From JALYOC01 sp036675345 (GTDB taxonomy: Bacteria; Myxococcota; Myxococcia; Myxococcales; Myxococcaceae): a stretch of 64,000 nt of DNA. The stretch lies in NCBI GenBank assembly GCA_036675345.1, contig JAKFFE010000048.1, positions 62,001 to 126,000 on the forward strand, written 5' to 3'. The notes below the pieces were generated by a model. It made no database searches and was not told where the DNA came from. It saw only the letters and a program-made list of their open reading frames with translations. Positions 49,932-60,050 of the stretch are shown here, piece after piece; position 1 is the first letter of the stretch; each line of letters opens with the position of its first letter. The translations under genes were made by a program, and so were the position numbers.

Positions 49932-51089
49932 CTACAGCTCGCCGGCGATCCCCACCAGCGCGCCGCCGCCCTGGGTGGGGGTCAGCAGCAGCGTGGTCGC
50001 CCTGGGCTTGGCCTTCGCGTCGACCGGCTGGAACTTCTGGTAGCGACCCGGCGGATCACCCACCAGCCAGAACACGGCGCTGGCGGCCGCCGCCACCGCG
50101 GCGCCTCCGAGCGCGATGTAGGAGACGGTGGTGTCCCGCTGGATCTGCTCGCGCAGCTGGTTGGCCAGGTAGCGGTGATCCACCTCGCCCTCCACCTCCA
50201 CCCCCTGCAGCAGCAGGGCCCGGTGGAAGGCGAAGGTGCCCGCCTGGTCCGCCGAGCCGTAGCGGGACACCGCCTGCCACTGGAAGAACGCCCCGGTGAC
50301 CACCCCGCCCAGGCCCAGCGCCGCGGTGCTCCACGCGCCCAGGCGCATCTGGAAGGCGTGGGCCTCATACTGGGCGATGTAGTCCGGGCTGGGGACCAGC
50401 AGCACCGACTCCTGCGACAGCTGGTTGGGGGCGACCCGGACCTCCTTCTGGAAGCTGACGAAGCCCTCCTTCTCCACCTGCACGAAGTGCGGTCCCGCCG
50501 GGAGCGTCAGCCGACCAGAGAGCGGGGTGGTGCCCACCGGGCTGTCGTCCACCTTCACCACCGCGCCGGCCTCGGCCACCTCCAGCAACAGGCTGCCGCT
50601 GCGCGCCGCCAGCACCTTGGAGACCAGCTTGATCACCGACTTGTGCACCTTGCCGGTCAGCTCCGCCTCGGAGAGACCGGTCTGCACGTCGGATCCCTCG
50701 CGCCGTCCCTCCTTGGTATTGAGCAGGGTCAACTCCAGGGTGAAGGTGGTGGGCATCGACTTGTCGCCCGGGAGTTTGCTCACCTTGCCGCTGACCACGT
50801 ACTGGTAGTCCACCTTGAGCAGCTGGGTCAGGTCCGCGCACTCCTCGGCCGCGCAGCCCGCCAGTTGCCGCTGCCGCTCCAGCGCCACCAGGCTGCGCAG
50901 GGCCTCGCTGGTGGAGACCTGGAACAGCCCCAGCCGGGAGAGCTCGTTGGCGACCACCCCGGAGAGGGTCTGGGCCAGGGAGTCCCCGGCGCCGTTGGCG
51001 GCGAAGTCGGTGACCGCCAGCCGCGGGGTCTCCTGACCGGTCGCCACCGCGGAGCCCAACACCACCACCGCCAGCAGCCAGGATCGCAT
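49932..51089 (-). CDS. PEGA-domain membrane protein with CsgG-like N-terminus
   Basis: A 385-residue envelope protein. A signal peptide (residues 1-18) precedes a domain with alternating helices and strands (LAVTDFAANGAGDSLAQTLS, LAGCAAEECADLTQLLKVDY, YVVSGKVSKLP). This resembles CsgG/FlgO-type lipoprotein-like folds. A PEGA domain follows (about 180-250, LTLPAGPHFVQVEKEGFVSFQK). Two C-terminal hydrophobic segments at ~275-295 and ~335-355 anchor it. These proteins are frequent in Myxococcota and of unknown role. TACTTT lies 6 nt before the ATG with no ribosome-binding site. It is divergent from the giant lipoprotein gene. Confidence 0.82.
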   Translation of the reverse strand: MRSWLLAVVVLGSAVATGQETPRLAVTDFAANGAGDSLAQTLSGVVANELSRLGLFQVSTSEALRSLVALERQRQLAGCAAEECADLTQLLKVDYQYVVSGKVSKLPGDKSMPTTFTLELTLLNTKEGRREGSDVQTGLSEAELTGKVHKSVIKLVSKVLAARSGSLLLEVAEAGAVVKVDDSPVGTTPLSGRLTLPAGPHFVQVEKEGFVSFQKEVRVAPNQLSQESVLLVPSPDYIAQYEAHAFQMRLGAWSTAALGLGGVVTGAFFQWQAVSRYGSADQAGTFAFHRALLLQGVEVEGEVDHRYLANQLREQIQRDTTVSYIALGGAAVAAAASAVFWLVGDPPGRYQKFQPVDAKAKPRATTLLLTPTQGGGALVGIAGEL

Positions 51090-51101
51090 CGTTCCAAAGT
51101 A
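51090..51101 (-). promoter_or_regulatory. leaderless-type -10 box (TACTTT) before PEGA gene
   Basis: TACTTT (51101-51096, minus strand) is 6 nt from the ATG at 51089, which lacks a Shine-Dalgarno. Confidence 0.45.
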
Positions 51102-51200
51102 CGGGGCCGGCGCTGTCGACGTCAATCCGTCAACATTGCTACGGTGGACCCTTGAGTCCGGTTCGTGAGTTCCCGCGCGAACCCTCCTCGGGGGAATTCC

Positions 51201-54200
51201 ATGTCCAGCACGCCCAGAGTTGCGCTCGCGAAGTTCATTGTCAGCGCACTCCTCCTAGGGGGCTGTAGCTACGATCTGGCGATGCCCGAGGTGCCGCAGC
51301 GGGCGCAGCTGCAGGGCAGCCTGGACACCGGAGGGAAGCTCCCGGCCGACGGGAACGACGTGGTGCTGATCAGCGAGGACGGCGCCCGCACCGTGCAGCG
51401 CACCAGCGGAGGCGGCGCCTTCAGCTTCGTGGATCTGGCGCCGGGGCTGTACTTCCTGGAGGTCTCCTTGCCGGGGTTCTCCTCCTTCGTGCGCCCCAAC
51501 CTCCGGCTGCGGGGTGGAGATTCGCTGCAGGTGGGCGCGCTGGCCCCCAGCTGGCTGGGCGGCACCTCCCAGGAGGGGATCATCACCGGAAGGGTGGTGG
51601 CGGTGGACAGCTCGCAGACCACCGGCGGTCAGGTGGAGTTCCTGCTGCAGCCCTCCGGGACCCGGGTGGCGCTGGCGGCGATCGGCCTGGGAGGGGACTT
51701 CGTGCAACGGGTCCCGCCCGGCTCCTACAAGCTGCGCGCGTCGCACCCGCTGTTCGTCACCACCGAGAGCCCCCCGATCGCGGTCAGCGAGTCCCAGAGC
51801 CTGGACCTCTCCTCCGAGCCGCTGTCGATGGACATCAACCCCGCCACCCTCGCCGGCAGCGTGCTGCGCGAGCGGGACGGGGACACCGCGGTGCCGGCCA
51901 GCGGCGCGCTGATCACCCTGGGCAACGGGACCACCACCACCACCGACGCCTCCGGCAACTTCCTGATCACCGGCCTGGCCGGCGGGGACCGCACGGTGCG
52001 GGTGAACCTGGCCGGCTTCCATGATCCGCTGCCCACCCGCCTCGCCACCCTGGTGCCGGGAGAGGACACCGCGCTGGACCCGATCACTGTCCGGCTGGAT
52101 CGCGGCGCCCTGGCCGGGACGGTGCAGCTCTCCGACGGGCAGGCCGCCAATGACATCACCGTGGCCCTCAACGGCCTGCCCTACTCGGCGGGCGTGGCGC
52201 CGGATCCCTCGGTGCCCAGCCGCGGCAGCTTCCTGCTCTCCGGGGTCCCGGTGGGCAGCTACGAGCTGGTGGCCACCAAGGCCCGCTACTCCCGGGCCAC
52301 GCTGCCCAACGTCACCGTGGGCACCGACGCCACCGCCCAGGTGGGGACGCTGACCCTCACCATCCTCCAGGGCGACTTCGACATCCTCGACCCGGATGGC
52401 GCCAACACCCCCGGCTACACCCGGTCCCGCGCGGTGTCCCTCAACCTCTCCAACTTCGGGGCCGCCGCCGAGTACCGGGCCAGCGAGGATCCCTCCTTCA
52501 CCTCCGTCGCCTACCTGCCGTTCACCGGCGGCAGCCAGAAGCCCTTCACCCTCGCCGACACCCAGGGCACCCGCACCGTCTACGCCCAGTACAAGGACGC
52601 CGGCGGGACCGAGAGCCCGGTGTTCTCCGCCAGCGTGGTGCTGGACACCGTGGGCCCCACCGCCCCGGCGCTGACCGTGGCCGGGGGCGAGGGGTTCACC
52701 CGGGTCGCCAACCCGCTGGTGGTCACCCTGGCCGCCACCGAGCTGCTTCCCCCCGGCGTGGACACGGTCTCCGGACTGGCCCGGGTCCGGCTGAGCACCG
52801 CGCCCACCGTGGATGGAAACGGCGTGCTGGCGGCCACCCCGGTCACCTACCAGCGGGACCTGTCCTTCACCCGCCCCGACTCCACCGACGGGCCGGTGAC
52901 CGTGTACGCGCAGTTCGAGGATCACGCCGGCAACGTCGGCGCGGTGATCTCCGACCAGGTGGTGGTGGACACCGCCCCGCCCACCGGATCGATCGCCCTG
53001 GCGGACGGGCCCCGGGCCACCGCGCCCGGGTTCACCCACCAGGCGCTGGTGGACCTGCAGATGACCGCCGCCGCCGAGCCCCACGCGGGCTACACGCTGA
53101 TCAAGGTCGCCAACAGCCAGGCGGCGTTGAACAGCGCGGTGTTCCAGCCGGTGCAGTCGGTGACCGCCTGGTTCCTGGATCCCACCAGCAACGGCCAGAA
53201 GACCGTCTACGCGCAGCTGCAGGACGCGGCCGGCAACGTGGGGCTGACCCAGCTCTCGGCGCAGATCATCTACGACACCCTCGCCCCCTCGCCGATCAGC
53301 GCCACCCTGCAGGGCCCGTCGATCACCAACGCCGCGCAGGTGACCCTGCAGCTGTCGGCGGCGGACAACACCCAGCTCTCTCCCACCGCCGCGGTCACCG
53401 TCTCCGAGGACGCCTACTTCCAGGGGCCGGGCACGGTGGGCCCCATCGCCTACCCGGGGGACAACCTGGTCACCTATCCGTTGTCCGCGGAGGACGGGGC
53501 CAAGCAGATCTACCTGCGCCTGCGCGACGCGGCAGGCAACGACAGCACCGCCTCGGTGCGGGTGGCCCGCGACTCCACCCCGCCCGCGGCCTCCTTCACC
53601 CTGGAGGGGACCTTGGCGGACGGGACGCCGTCCTCCACCCTCACCTCCACCGCCTCGGTCACCGCCCGCATCACCCACAGCGGCGCCAGCCTGTACCTGC
53701 TGGGGGACGCGTCGTTGGTCAGCTGTCCCGCCGCCGCCGGCAGCTACACCGCGCTCTCCACCCCGGCGGTCACCCACACCCTGGGGGGCACCGGCGCCAC
53801 CCGGACGGTGACCTTGTGCGTGCGCGACGCGGCGGGCAACACCGGTGGGCCGTATGTCCAGACCCTGGTCCTCGACGCCGCCGACCCCAGCTTCTGCACC
53901 CTGGAGCTGCAGGGCTTCGCTCGCGATGGCAGCAACGCCCCCGCCGGACTGACCGCCTCCACCGAGGTCACCGCCACCGTGTCCGGCTGCAACGAGGTCC
54001 CCACCGAGCTGTTCCTCACCACCGGCGCGGTGACCTGCAACGACGCCGCCTCACTGGGGTGGCAGCCCTTCCTGCAGGGGGGCACCTTCTCCCTCCCGGC
54101 GGGTGACGGCCCCCGGACCGTGCGCGGCTGCGTGCGGGATGCGGCGCGGAACGTGGGCAGCGTGCAGTCCGCGGCGCTCACCGTGGACAGCGCCGCGCCC

Positions 54201-57200
54201 TCCCCGGCGACCGCCACCATCGTGGGGTCCTCCACCACCAACAACGCCACCCTCACCTTGAACCTCGCGGCCAGCGATCCCTCCGGGCTGCATCCCTCCT
54301 CCGCGGTGACAGTCTCCGAGGACGCCTACTTCGCCGACGCCACCACCGTGGGGCCGGTCGCGTTCCCGGGCAGCGGACAGCTGGCCTTTCCCCTCTCCGC
54401 GGGCGACGGCGCCAAGCGCCTCTACGTCCGCTTCCGCGACACGCTGGGCAACGAGGCCGTCACCTCGCTGACCGCCACCCTGGACACCACCGCCCCCCAG
54501 GCGGTGCTGGCGGTCACCGGGACCCTGGCGGACGGCACCGCCTCCAGCACGGTGACCTCGGTGGCGGCGGTCACCGTGGACCTGCTGCAGCTGGTGGGCG
54601 CGGACGAGTACCTGCTTGGCAACGACACCCTCACCACCTGCCCCTCCAGCGGCTACAGCGCCCTGACCTCCAGCACCCTCTCCCACACCCTCTCCGGGAC
54701 CGCGTCTCCCCGGCAGGTGCGGGTCTGTCTGCGGGACCTGGCCGGCAACGTCACCGGGCCGCTGGTGGCCGCGATCGCCCTGGACACCCTGGCCCCCGCC
54801 GGGTGCGCCCTGGCGGTGGCCGGCTACACCACCCGGGGTGACCCCGCTCCCGGTGGTTTGACTGGCACCTACCGGGTGACCGCCACCATCGGCAGCTGCG
54901 TGGAGGCGCCGGTGGAGGTGGTGCTCAGCCCCTCCCCGGTGACCTGCGCGGCGGGTTCTGCGCTGGCCTGGCAGCAGTTCACCAGCACCCTGGACTTCTT
55001 CCTGCCCGGCCCGGACGGGGAGAACACGGTCTACGGCTGCGTCCGGGACGCGGCCCGCAACACCACCGGGATCACCAGCGCCCAGATCACCCTGGACACC
55101 ACGCCCCCCTCCAATCCCCAGCTGCTGCTGGATGACGGGGCCAGCTACGTCAACGCCGCCCAGGTCTCCTCCCGCGGGGGCTACCTGGCCTCCGCCGCCG
55201 GCACCGCCACCGGGGCGGTGGAGTGGGCGATCACCGAGGCCCCCGGTACCGGGAGCTGGAGCTGGACCTGGCAGAGCTACACCCTCTTCAACCCGCTGGA
55301 CTTCACCTTCGGCGGGACCGGCGTCCGCCGGCTGTACGCGGTGTTCCGGGACGAGGTGGGGAACACCTCCGCGGTGGCCAGCGACACCCTCACCTTCGAC
55401 ACCCTGGCTCCCAGCGTCACCGGGGCCCTGGTGCAGGTGGCCCCGGGCGGGAACGGCTACATCAACACCACCAGCGCCCTGGTGCAGCTGCGCAACACCC
55501 CGCCGGACGCCTGGCAGATGAAGGTGGCGCCGGCGGCCAACTCCGCCGGCTGCGTGGCCTCGGACTTCGCCACCGCCACCGCGGAGGCCTTCACCACCAA
55601 CCCGTTCCTGGTGCTGCTGGCGTCGGGAGAGGGGACCAAGCGGGTGTGCGCGCAGCTGCTGGACGCCGCCGGCAACGTCTCCACCACCTTCAGTGGCACG
55701 GTGATCCTGGACACCACCCCGCCCACCTCTCCGGTGATCATCACCTCCCCGGCGGTGGTCAACGCCACCCAGGCCAACCCGTTCGTGGTCACCACCGCCG
55801 GGGCGGTGACCGAGAGCAACTTCGCCCGCTACGAGCAGGTGGGCGGCGGCACCCAGTCCTGGACCCTGGCCTCCAGCGGGATCTCCACCACCAGCTTCGC
55901 CTTCACCCTCCAGGCCAACGCCTCCTACGAGACCGGCTACCCCAACACCCTCCAGCTGAGGGCGGTGGACCTGGCGGGCAACGTCAGCGCCACCAGCAAC
56001 GTGGTGATCATCAAGGACACCAACCCTCCCAACGTGGTGGGCACCCACGTGCTGTGGACCACCAATGGAGACCAGAAGGGGTCGGTGTACTGGACCCCCA
56101 GCAGCAGCACCGACGTGGTGGGGCACCGCCTCTATTACGGCTCGGCGTCCGACTCCTATGAGGGCAGCTACGCCGACCAGGGGCCGTCTCCGATCTACAC
56201 CCAGGCCGACGGGGTGGCCTCGCTCTCCGGGTTGATCAACGGCGCGCCCACCTACGTGGAGGTCCGGCCGGTGGATCACGCCGGCAACGAGGGCAGTGGC
56301 TCCACCGAGGTGCTGCTGCAGCCGAATCTGGTGTCGCCCAACAAGATCGCCACCCTCTCGGTGACGAACATGGACTACTTCGAGCGGCTGGCGATCCAGG
56401 GAGACCGGCTGTTCGCCCTGGCCTTCCAGGGCACCAACTGCATCTTCGGGACCGCCACCCACCGTCCCACCTTGCTGACCATCGATCTCTCCCGGCTGGT
56501 CTCGCCGGTCGCCTCCGGGGAGCCGGATCCATCCCCGCTCACCCCCACCGTCACCGGCCAGGTGGTGATGCCGGACCCGGTGGACTGCTACCAGGTCCCG
56601 ATCAACAGCTACACGGCGCTGCAGGTGGACGGACGCTGGGCGTACGTGGCCGCCGGGACCCGGCTGTACATCGTGGACATCCTCAACCCGGACTCGCCGA
56701 CGCTGAAGGCCACCTTGGACTACGCCCCCACCGTGCTGCGGGCGCTGCAGGTGAAGGGGAACGTGCTCTTCGCGGCGGGGGCCACCGGCGCCGGGGGGGT
56801 GTTCGCGGTCAACCTGGCCAAGCTCTACGACAGCGATCCGCTGTCCTTCCCCACCACCTCGGACTCATTGGGCAGCCACACCGGAAACTCGGGGCCGGAT
56901 GGGCTGTACTGGACCCGCGGCTACCTGACCGAGCTCTTTGGCAGCAACACCTACCACTACAACGTGGCCGACGCCCTGGACGGGAGCGTCTTCACGGTGT
57001 GGAGCGCGGCCGATCCCCGGGTGTCCGGATCGCTGGGCGGCACCAGCGGGCTTCCCGGCCCGGTGGGCTTCGGGAACTACCTGTTCGCGGTGGAGCAGAA
57101 CCGGGTCGGTGCCTATGACCTGGGACCGGTGTTCGCCGGCGCCTCGACCAGCTTCGCCTCTCCGCTGGCCACGGTCCCCATCGGCGGGCGCGGCCAGTTC

Positions 57201-58490
57201 GATGTGGCGGGCGGCCAGCTCTTCTACCAGGACGACCAGTCCAAGGGCGTGCGCTCGATCGACTTCACCGACCTCAACGCGCCGGTGGACCAGGGCTTCC
57301 TGCAGACCGAGCAGTACTCCACCGGCTTCTCCAACCTCACCTACGGCCCGTACCTGATCCACGGGGACACCTCCCAGCTGATCTTCGCGGAGATCGCCAC
57401 CCCGCGCTCGCTGCGCCGGGTGGCCACCGGGGCCTCGGGGATGCCGCGCAACCACGTGGTGCCGGGCGCGCTGGTGGGCGGAGGCACGGTGATGGACCTG
57501 CTGGCCCCCTGGCCGCCGGCGCCCCTCGCCAACGACGTGGACTCCTGTTTCTACGACGACGTGCTGCTGGGCGAGGTCTCGGTGCAGGTCCAGGGGACCC
57601 GGCTGCGGGTGACCAATCTGGAGGACTCCAGCGACCGCGACAGCGCCACCCTGTTTGACGCGGCGGACAGCTACACCCTGGACCTCTCCCCGGACGTGGC
57701 CACCGGGATCGCCGAGGCGGCCAACCGGTTGGTGGTGGTCCAGCGCCGCGCCGATGGCACCTACCTGGAGGTCTTCGACGCGATGGCGGTGATCGACCGG
57801 GTGCCCTCCACCCTGCTCACCCGGCCCAGCCTGGGCTCGTACAAGGTCACCGGCAACACCGCCGCCCGGATGCAGGTCTCCCTGCACCGGGGCCGGGCGC
57901 TGGTCACCCTGGACAACGAGAGCAACACCAACCCCACCGTGATGGGGCTGTACGTGGTGGACCTGCGGCCGCTGCTGGACGACGACCCGGCGACCGCGAT
58001 GACCCCGATCACCTCCACCCCCAACAGCGTCCAGGGCTTCGTGCAGGCGCTGCCCACCGGGAACTTCTCCTGGTACCCCGGCCACCGCCAGAGCGTGGGC
58101 CGCGGAGACTGGGCCTATGTGGCCAGCGGACATGGGGTGGAGATCATCGACATCAGCGCCGCGATGGACGACTCGCTCTCCACCACCATCCCCGGGGTCC
58201 CGGTGCGCTCCTCGGTGAACGTGCTGGGCGGATTCAAGTCGCTGACGGTGTATGGCTCCTATGCGCTGTTCGTTCCCCAGCATTCGGGCGTCAACGCCTC
58301 GGTGATCTCCCTGGACGTCTCCGACCCGCTCAACCCCCGGAAGATGAGCTCGGTGCCGCTGGTGAAGGACGCCACCGGTTGCACCCCCAGCGGGCTGACC
58401 TCGATCACCCCGCACTCCGGGATCAGCATGTCCGGGACCCGCGCCTACCTGACGATGCGCAATCTCAGCTGGGTGATGGAGGTGGAGTAG
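51201..58490 (+). CDS. giant repeat lipoprotein, 2429 aa
   Basis: A lipobox ALLLGGC (Cys22) anchors the protein. Residues ~30-400 hold several carboxypeptidase-regulatory-like (CarboxypepD_reg) beta modules (for example SGALITLGNGTTTTTDASGN with FLITGLAGGDRTVRVNLAG). Residues ~400-1650 are bacterial-Ig-type modules with the recurring 'DTxxP..' and 'RDAAGN' motifs. Two stretches starting at residues 697 and 1001 (ATLQGPS.. and ATIVGSS..) are homologous, a 304-residue duplication. The last ~730 residues form a propeller-like region with LVIVD-type repeats (YVAAGTRLYIVDILNPDSP). Size and composition fit a surface adhesin or matrix protein; function is not known. GGGGGAA precedes the ATG. Codon use is like the neighbours. 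Confidence 0.9.
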   Translation: MSSTPRVALAKFIVSALLLGGCSYDLAMPEVPQRAQLQGSLDTGGKLPADGNDVVLISEDGARTVQRTSGGGAFSFVDLAPGLYFLEVSLPGFSSFVRPNLRLRGGDSLQVGALAPSWLGGTSQEGIITGRVVAVDSSQTTGGQVEFLLQPSGTRVALAAIGLGGDFVQRVPPGSYKLRASHPLFVTTESPPIAVSESQSLDLSSEPLSMDINPATLAGSVLRERDGDTAVPASGALITLGNGTTTTTDASGNFLITGLAGGDRTVRVNLAGFHDPLPTRLATLVPGEDTALDPITVRLDRGALAGTVQLSDGQAANDITVALNGLPYSAGVAPDPSVPSRGSFLLSGVPVGSYELVATKARYSRATLPNVTVGTDATAQVGTLTLTILQGDFDILDPDGANTPGYTRSRAVSLNLSNFGAAAEYRASEDPSFTSVAYLPFTGGSQKPFTLADTQGTRTVYAQYKDAGGTESPVFSASVVLDTVGPTAPALTVAGGEGFTRVANPLVVTLAATELLPPGVDTVSGLARVRLSTAPTVDGNGVLAATPVTYQRDLSFTRPDSTDGPVTVYAQFEDHAGNVGAVISDQVVVDTAPPTGSIALADGPRATAPGFTHQALVDLQMTAAAEPHAGYTLIKVANSQAALNSAVFQPVQSVTAWFLDPTSNGQKTVYAQLQDAAGNVGLTQLSAQIIYDTLAPSPISATLQGPSITNAAQVTLQLSAADNTQLSPTAAVTVSEDAYFQGPGTVGPIAYPGDNLVTYPLSAEDGAKQIYLRLRDAAGNDSTASVRVARDSTPPAASFTLEGTLADGTPSSTLTSTASVTARITHSGASLYLLGDASLVSCPAAAGSYTALSTPAVTHTLGGTGATRTVTLCVRDAAGNTGGPYVQTLVLDAADPSFCTLELQGFARDGSNAPAGLTASTEVTATVSGCNEVPTELFLTTGAVTCNDAASLGWQPFLQGGTFSLPAGDGPRTVRGCVRDAARNVGSVQSAALTVDSAAPSPATATIVGSSTTNNATLTLNLAASDPSGLHPSSAVTVSEDAYFADATTVGPVAFPGSGQLAFPLSAGDGAKRLYVRFRDTLGNEAVTSLTATLDTTAPQAVLAVTGTLADGTASSTVTSVAAVTVDLLQLVGADEYLLGNDTLTTCPSSGYSALTSSTLSHTLSGTASPRQVRVCLRDLAGNVTGPLVAAIALDTLAPAGCALAVAGYTTRGDPAPGGLTGTYRVTATIGSCVEAPVEVVLSPSPVTCAAGSALAWQQFTSTLDFFLPGPDGENTVYGCVRDAARNTTGITSAQITLDTTPPSNPQLLLDDGASYVNAAQVSSRGGYLASAAGTATGAVEWAITEAPGTGSWSWTWQSYTLFNPLDFTFGGTGVRRLYAVFRDEVGNTSAVASDTLTFDTLAPSVTGALVQVAPGGNGYINTTSALVQLRNTPPDAWQMKVAPAANSAGCVASDFATATAEAFTTNPFLVLLASGEGTKRVCAQLLDAAGNVSTTFSGTVILDTTPPTSPVIITSPAVVNATQANPFVVTTAGAVTESNFARYEQVGGGTQSWTLASSGISTTSFAFTLQANASYETGYPNTLQLRAVDLAGNVSATSNVVIIKDTNPPNVVGTHVLWTTNGDQKGSVYWTPSSSTDVVGHRLYYGSASDSYEGSYADQGPSPIYTQADGVASLSGLINGAPTYVEVRPVDHAGNEGSGSTEVLLQPNLVSPNKIATLSVTNMDYFERLAIQGDRLFALAFQGTNCIFGTATHRPTLLTIDLSRLVSPVASGEPDPSPLTPTVTGQVVMPDPVDCYQVPINSYTALQVDGRWAYVAAGTRLYIVDILNPDSPTLKATLDYAPTVLRALQVKGNVLFAAGATGAGGVFAVNLAKLYDSDPLSFPTTSDSLGSHTGNSGPDGLYWTRGYLTELFGSNTYHYNVADALDGSVFTVWSAADPRVSGSLGGTSGLPGPVGFGNYLFAVEQNRVGAYDLGPVFAGASTSFASPLATVPIGGRGQFDVAGGQLFYQDDQSKGVRSIDFTDLNAPVDQGFLQTEQYSTGFSNLTYGPYLIHGDTSQLIFAEIATPRSLRRVATGASGMPRNHVVPGALVGGGTVMDLLAPWPPAPLANDVDSCFYDDVLLGEVSVQVQGTRLRVTNLEDSSDRDSATLFDAADSYTLDLSPDVATGIAEAANRLVVVQRRADGTYLEVFDAMAVIDRVPSTLLTRPSLGSYKVTGNTAARMQVSLHRGRALVTLDNESNTNPTVMGLYVVDLRPLLDDDPATAMTPITSTPNSVQGFVQALPTGNFSWYPGHRQSVGRGDWAYVASGHGVEIIDISAAMDDSLSTTIPGVPVRSSVNVLGGFKSLTVYGSYALFVPQHSGVNASVISLDVSDPLNPRKMSSVPLVKDATGCTPSGLTSITPHSGISMSGTRAYLTMRNLSWVMEVE

Positions 58491-58581
58491 CAATCCCGGG
58501 AACAAACCCGCGCCTGCCTTGTTGGCGGCCCCCACAGTCCCTGCTATCGGCCGGGACCTACTTACCGAGGGGAGCCCCCAG

Positions 58582-60015
58582 ATGACCCAGAGGATTGTCG
58601 CCGCGCTGGCCGCCGCGATGTTGGTGGCCGGTTGCGCGGCAGAGCAGGCCGCCACCCGGCCGGACCCGACCCAGACCCCGCCGCCTGCCGCCGAGCAGCC
58701 GGTGGCCGCCGCCCCGGAGGCTCCGGTGGAGTCCGGCTTCACCGTCCCGGTGGAGTACTACAAGCTGCCCAACGGCCTGAAGGTGGTGCTCTCCCAGGAC
58801 CGCTCCGCGCCCAAGGTCGCGGTGGCCGTCTATTACAACATCGGGTTCCGGATCGAACCGCGGAACCGCACCGGCTTTGCCCACCTGTTCGAGCACATGA
58901 TGTTCCAGGGCTCGGGCAACCTGGGGAAGATGGAGTTCATCAAGCTGGTGCAGGCCAACGGCGGGGTGCTCAACGGCTCCACCCGCTTCGACTTCACCAA
59001 CTACTTCGAGATCGTCCCCCAGCACGCGCTGGAGCCGATGCTGTGGGCCGAGGCGGACCGGATGCGCGGCCTGCAGGTCACCCAGGAGAACCTCACCAAC
59101 CAGCAGGGAGTGGTGAAGAACGAGGTCCGGGTGAACGTGCTCAACCAGCCCTACGGCGGCTTCCCCTGGCTGGACATGCCGCAGTACGCGAACACCAACT
59201 GGCACAACGCCCACAACTTCTACGGCGACCTCAAGGATCTGGACGCCGCCAACCTGGAGGACGTGAAGGACTTCTTCTCCAAGTACTACGCGCCCAACAA
59301 CGCGGCGTTGGTGCTGGTGGGGGACTTCGACTCCGCCACCGCCAGGGCCTGGATCGAGAAGTACTTCGGCAACATCCCCGCCGCCCAGGTCCCGGCCAAG
59401 CCGGACCTGAGCGAGCCGCGCCAGGAGAAGGAGAAGCGCGCGGAGAAGGTGGATGACAAGGCCCAGCGCCCGGCGCTGGCGGTCGCCTACCACGTGCCCC
59501 CGCGCAACACCCCCGAGCACTACGCGATGGGGATCCTCAGCCAGATCCTCCTGGAGGGGAAGGACAGCCAGCTCTACAGCGCCCTGGTGCAGCAGAAGAA
59601 GCTGACCGGCGAGGTCTCCGGTGGGATCAACCTGCTGGGCAACATGTTCAACTACGACGGCCCGATGCTGTGGACCCTGGCGCTGTTCCACGACAAGGAG
59701 CAGACCCCGGAGGTGATCCTCGCCGCGATGGACGAGGTGATCGAGAAGGTCCGCACCCAGCCGGTGGACGCGGCCACCCTGGCCCGCGCCAAGGTCAAGG
59801 CCCGCTCGGCGCTGTTCGACAACATCGAGGGCTTCTACGGCTTCGGACTGGCGGACCTGATGGCCTCCTTCGCCCTCTTCGATGACGACCCGGCCAAGGT
59901 GAACCGCCTGGACGCCGAGCTGTCCAAGGTCACCCCGGAGCTGATCTTGAAGACCGCGCAGGAGTACCTGCGGCCCACCAACCGGACCGTGCTGGTGCTC
60001 AAGACCCAGGGCTAG
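58582..60015 (+). CDS. M16 family zinc metallopeptidase (active subunit), lipoprotein
   Basis: The 477-residue product has a lipobox (LVAGC, Cys18) and a Pro/Ala-rich linker, then the M16 peptidase half. The inverted zinc motif HxxEH is His101, Glu104, His105 (HLFEH). The third ligand is Glu181, exactly 76 residues on, as in the family. The second half (~250-470) is the M16C domain. It is the catalytic partner of the next gene, probably forming a periplasmic or outer-membrane heterodimer that degrades peptides. AGGGGAG precedes the ATG at 58582. No catalytic loss is apparent. Confidence 0.93.
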   Translation: MTQRIVAALAAAMLVAGCAAEQAATRPDPTQTPPPAAEQPVAAAPEAPVESGFTVPVEYYKLPNGLKVVLSQDRSAPKVAVAVYYNIGFRIEPRNRTGFAHLFEHMMFQGSGNLGKMEFIKLVQANGGVLNGSTRFDFTNYFEIVPQHALEPMLWAEADRMRGLQVTQENLTNQQGVVKNEVRVNVLNQPYGGFPWLDMPQYANTNWHNAHNFYGDLKDLDAANLEDVKDFFSKYYAPNNAALVLVGDFDSATARAWIEKYFGNIPAAQVPAKPDLSEPRQEKEKRAEKVDDKAQRPALAVAYHVPPRNTPEHYAMGILSQILLEGKDSQLYSALVQQKKLTGEVSGGINLLGNMFNYDGPMLWTLALFHDKEQTPEVILAAMDEVIEKVRTQPVDAATLARAKVKARSALFDNIEGFYGFGLADLMASFALFDDDPAKVNRLDAELSKVTPELILKTAQEYLRPTNRTVLVLKTQG

Positions 60016-60050
60016 TTCCGCCCCTCCCTTCGACGAAACGAGAACCGACC

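Noticed and set aside
51255..53777. Minus-strand open frame of 840 codons opposite the giant lipoprotein
   Set aside because: Gly/Val/His-rich reading of antisense with no domain; the plus strand shows clear repeat domains.
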